The notes under the pieces are model-generated. The model searched no databases. It was not told the DNA's origin and was given only the letters and a program-made list of their open reading frames with translations. Shown here in pieces: positions 24,568-32,681 of a stretch of DNA of 40,000 nt. The DNA is from an uncultured Bacteroidales bacterium (GTDB lineage Bacteria > Bacteroidota > Bacteroidia > Bacteroidales > UBA932), in the NCBI GenBank assembly GCA_949300335.1, contig CASGDV010000017.1:1-40000 (forward strand). Reading direction: 5' to 3'. Within the stretch, counting starts at the first letter, position 1, and each line of letters begins with the position of its first letter. Position numbers and translations under genes: made by a program.

Positions 24568-26820
24568 CTAATATGCATTGATACCGAACAATATTACACG
24601 TGTCTGGCCGGCTACAGTAGAAACGGTGACATCCGTATCAGCCTCGAGAGCGGACGGAAGCTCCATCTCATAATAATCATCACCTGTCACACTCAACGTA
24701 TATGGCGAATTGTTAGCAGCTCCCGTATTCGATATGAATGCCTTGGAATAAACCTCGGTATCTCCCATTTTGACTGTTATCGACCCTTTCTTTCCATTCC
24801 ATGCCACTCCATAGAATCCGACTTTCTTTGTACCTGCTGGAATAGTCAGAGTTGCCGAACCTACACCACCGGACGTACCAAGTTTCAATGCATCGTACTC
24901 TGCTCCGCCGATTATGACTTTCTCGGAATAAGACTTTTCCCCTAAAGTCCATTTAACATTGCTTGTAAACGGATATTCAGCCTCCGCCGGCTTTGCCTCC
25001 TGGGTTATGTTCACCGTATATTCCTTTATTTCAATGCTGCTGTCCGTTGTAGAGACTTTTATGACAGCCGTCCTGTCGGCATCCGTTTCATTTGCTGCGA
25101 ATGAAACCGTTATTTTTCCTGAGGCCGAGCCGGATGCAGGAGAAACCGTGAATCCTTCCGTCTCAGACACAGCCGTCCAAGCCACATTCGCAGTAACATC
25201 TATTTCAGCAGTCGTAGCGGAAGCATTGACATAAATCGTCAAAGGAGAGACGGCGAAATACGAACCGCCGGCTTCGGTAATAGAAACCAGTACTGTCGCG
25301 AACGACTTGCCCTGATTAGTTATGTTCATATAGTATCCTTCAACGGTCACATTCTTTCCGATATAGGAATCGATTTCCTGAACAGGATATGAAATGCTTC
25401 CGGAAACAGTTGATGCTCCCGGAACATTGACATTATAGAAATTACCGTCTTTTACAAGAATGCCGGTATATTTGACATATGCTACCTTGGCTCCTTTGTA
25501 ATTGTCCATAGCCGGACCGTCGATTGTTTCCGGTTCCGGATGTTCAACAGAATTACCGGAAGAAACTACTGTTACAACCGGGCTGGCAACCTGTTTCACA
25601 CTCTGATATGTGCCTACCTCTCCTGTTACCGTAACCTTATCTCCGACTTTCGCTTCAGGCATTTTGTTTTCATAAACAAGAACAGCTCCGGTATCATCCT
25701 TGAGAATGAAACCTTTTTCATATATAGCAGCAACTATTCCTGATGTTTCAAGTTTCGCACCGTTGGATGCCTCATATATTTGGGAAACTGTCATAGGAAC
25801 AGCAGGTACGCCTTCGAATCTTTCACCGGTAAGTCCGGCAAAGTCAGATTCCTGAGCGAAGTAAATCTGAATAGTCGAATTGAATACGGATGCTATACCC
25901 ATAATCTTGCCTGCTCCCTGAGGAACTTTTGTCGAACCGAAAGACGAATATTTTCCGGAACGGACCTCGAAAGTCTGACCGTCCTTTGTTTCGATTTCTA
26001 TGCTGGTAGCGCTTTCATTCATGACGAATGTCTTCTCGAGATCTGAAGAAGCCACCTGTACATCAGGAATGGCTACATACTGTCCTTCGACTTTGCCGGC
26101 CATGAAATCCTCTACAGTTACATCCTTCGGTGCAACTTCGTTTCCTTCAGAAAGCACAGTCACGTTTTCATTAGGAACTCCGGAAATCTGAAGAGCACCC
26201 TCATAAAGTGACATTTTCTGCCCTTTAAGGCTGATTTCCACTTCATCTCCGAAATTATATGAATGATTATTGGAGAAGAAGAACAGAACACCTCCGGTTT
26301 CATCCTGAACATATGCAATCTTGTTGGAATTCAAATTATCCAGAGCCTTGTTTGAAACAACTACTCCCCTCACGATGTCATCGTCTCCGAATGCCACTTC
26401 TTCTCCTTCGGAAGCCGGAGCCTTTTCACGGATTGAAGCTATTGTCGTATAGGTTTTCTTTATCGCACCTTTCTGCGAAACCGTCAGTGTCTTTGACACC
26501 ATGCCTATGGAGAATTCCAGTTTGGCATTCCTGTCCGTACCTTCATTTGCGAGAACGGAAATTTCCACAGTAACAGGGTCTGCGGATGCTTTTCCGGATG
26601 CCGGTGATACGGTCAGCCAATCTGCATCCGTCTCGACAGTCCAGTCCCGCGTAGCGGTAACAGTAACAGTTTGAGTACCTTCCTCTTTCTCAAAAGAAAG
26701 CTTATCATTTCCCAGCGTCAGATCCGGGGTTCCGAGATTTTTCTCTTTTTCACATCCGATGATGAGAGCAGAGAACATGATTCCTAGAATCAGGTTCCTG
26801 AATTTCATAATTCGAGACAT
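24568..26820 (-). CDS. BACON and DUF5689 multidomain lipoprotein
   Basis: From the ATG at 26820 (750 aa; 26808 also possible, and a TTG at 26838 is unlikely) the protein has a lipoprotein signal (MKFRNLILGIMFSALIIGC) with acidic and basic residues after Cys. Domains in order: BACON 1 (about 30-115; WTVETDADWLTVSPASGKAS), a DUF5689-type OB-fold region (about 120-340; IVRGVVVSNKALDNLNSN, YVQDETGGVLFF), a second OB-like segment (about 345-520; FILKDDTGAVLVYE, VGDKVTVTGEVG), BACON 2 (about 527-615) and a C-terminal beta-sandwich-like domain (about 625-750). No catalytic motif is seen, so a surface-exposed binding protein is likely. BACON domains bind glycans or act as spacers; OB folds often bind nucleic acid. 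It leads the second transcription unit, which also encodes both nucleases. Confidence 0.85.
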   Translation of the reverse strand: MSRIMKFRNLILGIMFSALIIGCEKEKNLGTPDLTLGNDKLSFEKEEGTQTVTVTATRDWTVETDADWLTVSPASGKASADPVTVEISVLANEGTDRNAKLEFSIGMVSKTLTVSQKGAIKKTYTTIASIREKAPASEGEEVAFGDDDIVRGVVVSNKALDNLNSNKIAYVQDETGGVLFFFSNNHSYNFGDEVEISLKGQKMSLYEGALQISGVPNENVTVLSEGNEVAPKDVTVEDFMAGKVEGQYVAIPDVQVASSDLEKTFVMNESATSIEIETKDGQTFEVRSGKYSSFGSTKVPQGAGKIMGIASVFNSTIQIYFAQESDFAGLTGERFEGVPAVPMTVSQIYEASNGAKLETSGIVAAIYEKGFILKDDTGAVLVYENKMPEAKVGDKVTVTGEVGTYQSVKQVASPVVTVVSSGNSVEHPEPETIDGPAMDNYKGAKVAYVKYTGILVKDGNFYNVNVPGASTVSGSISYPVQEIDSYIGKNVTVEGYYMNITNQGKSFATVLVSITEAGGSYFAVSPLTIYVNASATTAEIDVTANVAWTAVSETEGFTVSPASGSASGKITVSFAANETDADRTAVIKVSTTDSSIEIKEYTVNITQEAKPAEAEYPFTSNVKWTLGEKSYSEKVIIGGAEYDALKLGTSGGVGSATLTIPAGTKKVGFYGVAWNGKKGSITVKMGDTEVYSKAFISNTGAANNSPYTLSVTGDDYYEMELPSALEADTDVTVSTVAGQTRVILFGINAY

Positions 26821-26855
26821 AATAGAATATTTTAACAATCCTTGCTTGTAGTCCG

Positions 26856-26863
26856 CAAATATA
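26856..26863 (-). promoter_or_regulatory. Candidate -7 box for the nuclease-containing unit
   Basis: TATATTTG on the minus strand matches TAnnTTTG and lies 35 bases upstream of the BACON/DUF5689 gene start and downstream of a strong terminator. The -33 TTTG is missing at 19-21 bases, so the promoter is only partly supported by motif; its position between a terminator and a gene start adds weight. Confidence 0.5.
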
Positions 26864-26918
26864 TAATAATTTCTAAGAAATTCCCTAATAACAATTACAT
26901 TTTTTCATAAGCACACAT

Positions 26919-26953
26919 AAAAAAGAAGAGATTCGGAGTTTCCGAATCCCTTC
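26919..26953 (-). terminator. Rho-independent terminator inside the receptor/nuclease locus
   Basis: On the minus strand GAAGGGATTCGGA pairs with TCCGAATCTCTTC (13 pairs, one G-T) around a 3-base loop and is followed by six T. It begins about 35 bases after the stop of the BACON/OB-fold lipoprotein gene, so it should end the receptor-lipoprotein transcript and separate it from the downstream nuclease unit. Confidence 0.88.
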
Positions 26954-26987
26954 ACTATATCTATACAACCTAAGCTGCAATCAATTG

Positions 26988-29063
26988 TTACTCATATATC
27001 ACTTCAACAGCCTTGAAACGGAAATGTCCGGATGAAGCCGTATTGGATATCACAAACGACTTGGCAGCACCGGTCCATATCGCTGTTTCGACATCATAAC
27101 TTCCTGTATCGACAGAACTGTTTTCTGCTGTCGGCTTATTGGATCCGTCAAAAGTGAATATGACTTTCGCAATTGTCTTATCCGAAGAAACCGTCAGTGT
27201 TCCGCCGCCATACAGACGGACAGCATTACCTGTCGTATAATATTTAGGAGAAGTGGAGCCGGTACCCTGAGAGAAGAGCAAAGTCGCATCGCCGACAACA
27301 ACCTCGGTAACTTCCTGTGCATTCTCATAGCCTTTTTCCGAGAACACTACCTTGTCACCGGCAGGAGTTTCCGAACCGCCTTCATTCTTTACGTTTGCAA
27401 CGCATAAACCACTTCCCATCTGAGGATTCCCGTTATATTCCGAGCGTTTGCCATATACATAAAGTATATCTCCGACAGCAAAATCATAATCAGTTATGTT
27501 CTTGTCTGCTGCGGCCTTCATACGGAAAATATACAATTCCTTGCCTGAATCATCCGTGATTGTCAATGTAGCATTCTTAAACTGCGAACTGACCTCCTCT
27601 ACATCGGAAATCTTGCCTTTAAGCATATAATTCACATCAGAAGAAACGGGAGCAGCGAGGAATTCCTCAATAGATACACTGCTGATATGACTCTCATAAT
27701 AACCGCTGACCATCTGTGGAGAACCATTGTATTCTCCGCGTTTTCCTACAACAGTGAGATAATCGCCGTTCTTGATTCCGAGTTCTTCAATTTTCTTTCC
27801 TTCTCCCGGTCCCATACGGAATACATACAATTCTTTTCCTGAGCCAGGAATTGAAATCGTGAAATCGGCATTCTGATACTGCTCGCTAACGGAAAGTCCA
27901 GAAACAACACCCGAAACCCTGTAAAGAGTCGGTGTGCCGGAATCTGCAGCAAGGAATTCCTCGATTGAAACCTCCAAAACAGAACCGTCCTGGCTGACTG
28001 TAAGTTCAACAGAAGTGCTGTTGGAGCCCTCGGTTGCAGTAACTGTCAACTCTGCGACACGGGCGCCGCCCTCATTGGCAGTATAGTTGAAAACAAGATT
28101 CTGGACACCGTCTATTTCCTTGATACCCATATAATAGAGCCAGTCAACTCCGGTAGTCACATCCAATGAGACATTAACGCTGATGATGTTAGCAGGAATA
28201 TTCAGAACACCTTCAGTTTTTTCAAGAGACCATTCTTTCTTTTCAACGGTTATCAATTCAGGAGCCGGAGCCTCAGCCTTTACAAGATAAGGCATGGAAC
28301 TGTTTTTCTGAGGGGAATCATAAATTCCGAAAGAAGAATAATCACCGCTGTACTGCACCCATTTTGAATTGGATGCGTTGGTAATGGTAAATTCCTTATC
28401 TGCCGTCTGCTCTACAGTCCATATATGTCCCGAAGTCGGAGCATCAGTCAGATTGAAACTATTATATGTACCTGTCATATAATAATACTTGCCTGCAGGA
28501 TCCTGTATAGTGAAACCACCGTCAACGGCCTTGAAAGTAAAGACAGTAGCAGCAACGCTTGACAAGCTGCCGTCATCGCCTACTACAGCAGGCTGAGTAT
28601 ACCAATAACCGTAATCCGATGTCACCGGCCTGGCAACTTCCCATGATTCGCCTACCTTCACCATCACCCAGTAGTCGCCTTCCTCAAAAGGATCGAACTG
28701 CGGCCTGAGTGCCGGATCGCCAGGCTGTGAAATCATCATCACTTGAGTTTTGCCGCCGCATACAAAAAGGACTTCGGCTTCTCTGTCCGTTTCTGCAGCT
28801 TCAGCAGACAATGTTACGGATACTTCACCTGCACTTCCCGAAGCCGGGCTGATTTCGAGCCATTCCGGAAGAGTTGTCTCATCTATTTTCCATGAATCGG
28901 AAGCGGTCAAAACTACTGTTGTGCTACCTCCTTTTTCAGGCAGCGAAATCAGGGTTTTGTCTATCTTGATTTCTGCAAGATCTCCGACAAGAACGTCTAC
29001 TGTACATCCGACTGCCAACAAAATGACAGCAACAAATGATGCAAATATATTCTTAAGATTCAT
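26988..29063 (-). CDS. BACON lipoprotein with tandem OB-fold-like repeats
   Basis: The 691-residue protein has a lipoprotein signal (MNLKNIFASFVAVILLAVGC). Domains: BACON 1 (about 28-115; LPEWLEISPASGSAGE), a beta-rich segment (about 125-265), a BACON-like second domain (about 275-365), two consecutive related modules (about 367-465 and 466-560), and a C-terminal beta-sandwich (about 565-691). Each repeat starts SIEEFLAA and ends in a shared pattern, GKRGEYNGSPQM in the first and GKRSEYNGNPQM in the second, with GKELYVFRM/GKELYIFRM in the middle. This is an internal duplication of an OB-fold-like unit of the DUF5689/YhcR-OBF kind. No enzyme motif is seen. It follows the TonB receptor gene by 15 bases, as surface binding partners usually do, and is followed by a terminator. 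Confidence 0.85.
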   Translation of the reverse strand: MNLKNIFASFVAVILLAVGCTVDVLVGDLAEIKIDKTLISLPEKGGSTTVVLTASDSWKIDETTLPEWLEISPASGSAGEVSVTLSAEAAETDREAEVLFVCGGKTQVMMISQPGDPALRPQFDPFEEGDYWVMVKVGESWEVARPVTSDYGYWYTQPAVVGDDGSLSSVAATVFTFKAVDGGFTIQDPAGKYYYMTGTYNSFNLTDAPTSGHIWTVEQTADKEFTITNASNSKWVQYSGDYSSFGIYDSPQKNSSMPYLVKAEAPAPELITVEKKEWSLEKTEGVLNIPANIISVNVSLDVTTGVDWLYYMGIKEIDGVQNLVFNYTANEGGARVAELTVTATEGSNSTSVELTVSQDGSVLEVSIEEFLAADSGTPTLYRVSGVVSGLSVSEQYQNADFTISIPGSGKELYVFRMGPGEGKKIEELGIKNGDYLTVVGKRGEYNGSPQMVSGYYESHISSVSIEEFLAAPVSSDVNYMLKGKISDVEEVSSQFKNATLTITDDSGKELYIFRMKAAADKNITDYDFAVGDILYVYGKRSEYNGNPQMGSGLCVANVKNEGGSETPAGDKVVFSEKGYENAQEVTEVVVGDATLLFSQGTGSTSPKYYTTGNAVRLYGGGTLTVSSDKTIAKVIFTFDGSNKPTAENSSVDTGSYDVETAIWTGAAKSFVISNTASSGHFRFKAVEVIYE

Positions 29064-29078
29064 TTTTCTATCGGATTA

Positions 29079-32000
29079 TTAATTAAACATATATTTGATA
29101 CCGACCTGAGCATACCAGCACTGGCCTATAGAGCGGTTGAACACCCATGTCTGGGTATTTCCATTTACTGCCGCAGGAGTAGAGTACACAGGATAACCAT
29201 CAGAAGACAAACCGTCATATTTCAGGATTCGTCCTTCGTTGAGATCCGGATTCATATATTTCGATACTCCCCATGATGAATTGAAGAGATTCAGCAGGTT
29301 CTTTATATCGAAATTAAGCTGGAGCGTATTCACAGATTTTCCGACCTTCACCTTGAAATCATGGCTGTAACGGAAATCAAGGCGATGCACCCATGGAGAA
29401 TAAACGCTGTAAGCTTCCGTATATTCGCCTTTATGCTTGCTTAGGTAAGGATCGTTATTTACGAATGCCCAGAAACGCTCTCTGTCATCTGCAGAAGCGA
29501 ATCTTACCTGTGATTCATCATTGATCTGGTCATCGGTAGGTATATAGAGGATATCAAAATTATATCCGTCGCCATTGATATCATTTGTTGACATATATGA
29601 ATAGTTATATCCTCCTTTCCAGGTTTCATAGAAAAGTCCGTAACTGTTGTTGCATTTGTCCCTGTAACTCAAGGAAATATAAGCACGGTGCGGAGTCACA
29701 TATGATGAATTGTGCAGGACTGCATTGTTCGGACCTTCTGCAGTAGGGATGTACGTGAATGCCGAAGAAGCATCATTACCGGGCATTCCCGTAATCTCCT
29801 TGGATACGACATAAGTATATGCTGCCATTATATCCAATCCCTTTACAGGACTTATCTTGAACGTCGCACTTGCAGTATATCCATAACCCTTGTTCGTATT
29901 TGTCAACAGATACGCAGACTGGTCATGATATGTAAATGAAGAAGGATAGATATGACGGTTGTCGGCACCATTGAATCTTGCGAAGCCTTCCGGTGATTTG
30001 ATGTTGATATCCTGAAGACGTGTCGCATTGATTGTCTTGTTGTAAATGAATTCACCTGAAAGGCTCATCGGGAATGATGTAGGGAAAGCATAGTCCAAAG
30101 CTATAGAAGACTTCCAAACCTGAGGCATCTTGAACTTAGGATCTACTGCCTGAATAATACCCGGAAGAACGCCGTCTTCAGGAGTGATGGAAAGCGGGAA
30201 CCTTTCAGGATCCAGACTGTGCAGTTTGTCAAGAAGTTCATGCCTGTCCACTATAAGTCCTCCGGCAAACTCGTCAAGAAGAGGATCTCTTACACCTTCC
30301 TTTGAAACGGTTATTATGGCACGGTTCTGATACATGGCGGTATTACCCGGCATGTTCGTTAAAAATACCAGAGGAAGACGGCCGGCGAAGATACCGGTAC
30401 CTCCACGAAGCTTGAGGCTGCCGTTTTCAACTACATCCCATGTAAAACCTACACGCGGTGAAATCTGGATTTCAGGAGTCGGCCATTTCCCGGTATCGAT
30501 ATGATAGCCGTTGTAGTCAAGTTCCTTTATGGCGTTGTTCGTCATCACGTCCTGGTTGTCATAAATTATAGTTTCCAGACGGAGGCCCAAGTTGAGTTTC
30601 AACCTGTCGTTCACATCCCAGTCATCCTGGGCATAAATTGCAGGCTTATGGAATCTTACTCTCGCCGCAGGATTCTCATTGCCATCATAACCGTATGTAA
30701 GACAAACCGTTTCAGGAGCAGCCCCGTTCAGGAAATCGTCCAGGGAATTGTAACGGTAGTATCCTGTTCCGTTCCTCATATATGAATTGTCGGCCATCTG
30801 ATATTCATATCTGACACCTGCAGTTATCTTATGGCTGCCAAGGAAATAGGTAAGGTCATCCTTAACGGTGATGACATTGTTATGCACACCGTTTTTCCAT
30901 GTGAACAACTCATATCCTGCAGCCATGTAAGGAGTATATGTACCAGTCCCGTCAAGAATATCTATGAACGGGAACGGATCCGAACTGCTTCCACGCGCAT
31001 CATCCAGCTTTGAATAAGTTACGAGCAGCTGATTTGAAAGGTTGTCAGTAAGACGGCTGTTAAGATCAAGCGAGACGGTATTCGCAAGCTTGTCCGATGA
31101 ATATATTGAGTTTGCAAAAGCCATGGAGTATTGTGAAAACCTGTCCTGAGTCATCCTGTTTCCGCAATCGGATGAAGACCTGTTTGTCGCGGTCCAGCTT
31201 CTGTCAAGAGTATAGTTGTAACGGACGGCAAGATTATGCTTGTCATTAATATTCCAGTCTATACGGCCGAGAATCTTCATATTGTTTTCCGTTGCGGGAT
31301 AATCCGTATATGAACCGGTATCGTATCCGTATTTTTCCTTCAGAAAATCCGATACCTTCTTCATGTCTTCGAGGCTTGTTCTCGAGATATAGTTGTCGGC
31401 ATCGGCTACTCCGTCCTCGGAAGCCCTCCATCTGTTCACGATTGTAGGCACCTGGGAATACTCGAAGTTGGCGAAGAAGAAAAGCTTGTTCTTGATGATA
31501 GGACCGCCGAGGGTAAATCCATAAGTGGTATTTCTGTCCTTCTCGCGTGCTCCGGAAATATCCACTCCATCAACGGCATTTCCGCGCATGTTCTCGTTTC
31601 TGTGATATACGTATGCAGATCCCTTGAAGGTGTTGGTACCTGATTTGGTAATGGCATTCACACCACCTCCGATGAAATCGGACTGGCGGACATCATATGG
31701 AGATATCACAACCTGCATCTCGTCAATAGCCTCTATTGAAATAGGATTTCCACCGCCAGGAAGGGCATCGTTCAGACCGAAGTTGTTGTTGAAGTTCGCA
31801 CCATCCACAGTAAAGTTCGCAGTACGGCCGTCAGTTCCGGCGAAACTCATTCCGTTTCCTCCATATGGAGAAAGCTTCGTGATATCCGTAATGCTCCTGC
31901 TTACCGTAGGAAGTGCCGTCATCTGGCTGTTGGAAATATTGGTAGCCACGCCTGAATTCTCATTTGCAAATTTCGATGCGGCAGTAGAAATGACTATTGC

Positions 32001-32357
32001 TTCCGAAAGCATTTCCGAATCCTCGGCAAGTTCAGCATTCAACTGATATGAGTCTGCGAGCTGAAGAGTAATGTCTGTATAGGTAACTGTCTGATACCCG
32101 AGACAAGTTACTTCTATTGAATAAGGGCCTCCGGTTCTCATACCGTTGATGGTAAAACGTCCTTCGCTGTTGGCAACCGCATAATAAGTTGTCCCGGAAG
32201 GAGTGTGTACCGCAATGACAGCAGCACCTGCAACAGGAGCACCGGCCTTGTCCGAAACCTTACCGTTCAGAGCAGAGGTGGTAACCTGTGCAAAGGCAGA
32301 AACTGCCAGCAACATTGCCGCAATAGCGGACAATAAACGCATAATAGGTTGTTTCAT
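29079..32357 (-). CDS. TonB-dependent outer-membrane receptor (Oar-like)
   Basis: The 1092-residue protein has a signal peptide (MKQPIMRLLSAIAAMLLAVS). Residues about 28-112 are a carboxypeptidase-regulatory-like domain (GKVSDKAGAPVAGAAVIAVH). The plug follows (about 125-245; SRSITDITKLSPYGGNGMSF, TVDGANFNNNFGLND), then a large beta barrel ending QVGIKYMFN. Order and length resemble Oar-like TonB receptors rather than classic SusC. It would import a bulky ligand through the outer membrane with TonB energy. It is the first gene of the run, 15 bases upstream of the BACON/OB-fold lipoprotein, and diverges from the metK leader across 324 bases. I could not find a convincing promoter for it. Cargo is inferred from the nuclease genes downstream. 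Confidence 0.9.
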   Translation of the reverse strand: MKQPIMRLLSAIAAMLLAVSAFAQVTTSALNGKVSDKAGAPVAGAAVIAVHTPSGTTYYAVANSEGRFTINGMRTGGPYSIEVTCLGYQTVTYTDITLQLADSYQLNAELAEDSEMLSEAIVISTAASKFANENSGVATNISNSQMTALPTVSRSITDITKLSPYGGNGMSFAGTDGRTANFTVDGANFNNNFGLNDALPGGGNPISIEAIDEMQVVISPYDVRQSDFIGGGVNAITKSGTNTFKGSAYVYHRNENMRGNAVDGVDISGAREKDRNTTYGFTLGGPIIKNKLFFFANFEYSQVPTIVNRWRASEDGVADADNYISRTSLEDMKKVSDFLKEKYGYDTGSYTDYPATENNMKILGRIDWNINDKHNLAVRYNYTLDRSWTATNRSSSDCGNRMTQDRFSQYSMAFANSIYSSDKLANTVSLDLNSRLTDNLSNQLLVTYSKLDDARGSSSDPFPFIDILDGTGTYTPYMAAGYELFTWKNGVHNNVITVKDDLTYFLGSHKITAGVRYEYQMADNSYMRNGTGYYRYNSLDDFLNGAAPETVCLTYGYDGNENPAARVRFHKPAIYAQDDWDVNDRLKLNLGLRLETIIYDNQDVMTNNAIKELDYNGYHIDTGKWPTPEIQISPRVGFTWDVVENGSLKLRGGTGIFAGRLPLVFLTNMPGNTAMYQNRAIITVSKEGVRDPLLDEFAGGLIVDRHELLDKLHSLDPERFPLSITPEDGVLPGIIQAVDPKFKMPQVWKSSIALDYAFPTSFPMSLSGEFIYNKTINATRLQDINIKSPEGFARFNGADNRHIYPSSFTYHDQSAYLLTNTNKGYGYTASATFKISPVKGLDIMAAYTYVVSKEITGMPGNDASSAFTYIPTAEGPNNAVLHNSSYVTPHRAYISLSYRDKCNNSYGLFYETWKGGYNYSYMSTNDINGDGYNFDILYIPTDDQINDESQVRFASADDRERFWAFVNNDPYLSKHKGEYTEAYSVYSPWVHRLDFRYSHDFKVKVGKSVNTLQLNFDIKNLLNLFNSSWGVSKYMNPDLNEGRILKYDGLSSDGYPVYSTPAAVNGNTQTWVFNRSIGQCWYAQVGIKYMFN

Positions 32358-32483
32358 AATAATTTAGTTATTATTTATAATAAATTATGCTGCGAATATA
32401 ACATATTTTGAATTTGTTATGAAATTTTGGTCATCTTTTTAACATGATTTTAACACAATAAGACAATTTGCCGGTCCATGAAT

Positions 32484-32514
32484 TTTGAAAATGATTATTT
32501 TTTACATACTTTTG
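32484..32514 (+). promoter_or_regulatory. Bacteroidetes-type promoter of metK-metF-metH
   Basis: TTTG at 32484-32487 and TACTTTTG at 32507-32514 match the -33 TTTG and -7 TAnnTTTG consensus with the usual 19-base spacer. The predicted start site, about 5-8 bases downstream, puts the transcript start just before the SAM-II-like leader. This is the best promoter match in the window. Confidence 0.8.
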
Positions 32515-32529
32515 CGGTTCTAAAACATA

Positions 32530-32577
32530 ATGTGGAGAGATTTGGCTGCTTGCAACCACGGAAAAAAATGCTAAATT
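32530..32577 (+). promoter_or_regulatory. SAM-II-like riboswitch aptamer upstream of metK
   Basis: The leader holds, in order and at fitting spacing, signature strings of the SAM-II (SAM-alpha) aptamer as I recall it: TGTGG, GATTTGG, GCTTGCAACCACG and GCTAAA. TGTGG (32531-32535) can pair with CCACG (32556-32560) to make P1. Two points weaken the call: three extra bases (AGA) follow the 5' P1 strand, and I find only three obvious pairs (GCA with TGC) for the pseudoknot stem. The genes it precedes make SAM and recycle methionine, which fits SAM feedback. Two small stem-loops follow at 32581-32592 (CGGC/GCCG) and 32601-32613 (CGCCT/AGGCG). A SAM-I/IV variant or another metK leader is the alternative. 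Confidence 0.6.
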
Positions 32578-32626
32578 GTACGGCTCATGCCGTTTAAATA
32601 CGCCTCCAAGGCGAAATTCCTTTTCC

Positions 32627-32655
32627 GCTCCGCATTCATGTGGGGCTGTTTTTTT
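32627..32655 (+). terminator. Intrinsic terminator in the metK leader (probable attenuator)
   Basis: GCTCCGCA (32627-32634) pairs with TGTGGGGC (32639-32646) in an 8-pair stem with two G-T pairs and a TTCA loop, followed by TG and seven T. It lies after the SAM-II-like aptamer and 26 bases before the metK start, where a regulated terminator is expected. Its 3' arm contains TGTGG, the same five bases as the 5' P1 strand of the aptamer. Confidence 0.7.
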
Positions 32656-32681
32656 ATAATATGGTAAAATAACTTTATATC

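Noticed and set aside
32358-32460. Promoter for the Oar-like receptor on the minus strand
   Set aside because: TATATTCG is one base off the -7 consensus, and no TTTG is found at -33 spacing, so I do not call it.
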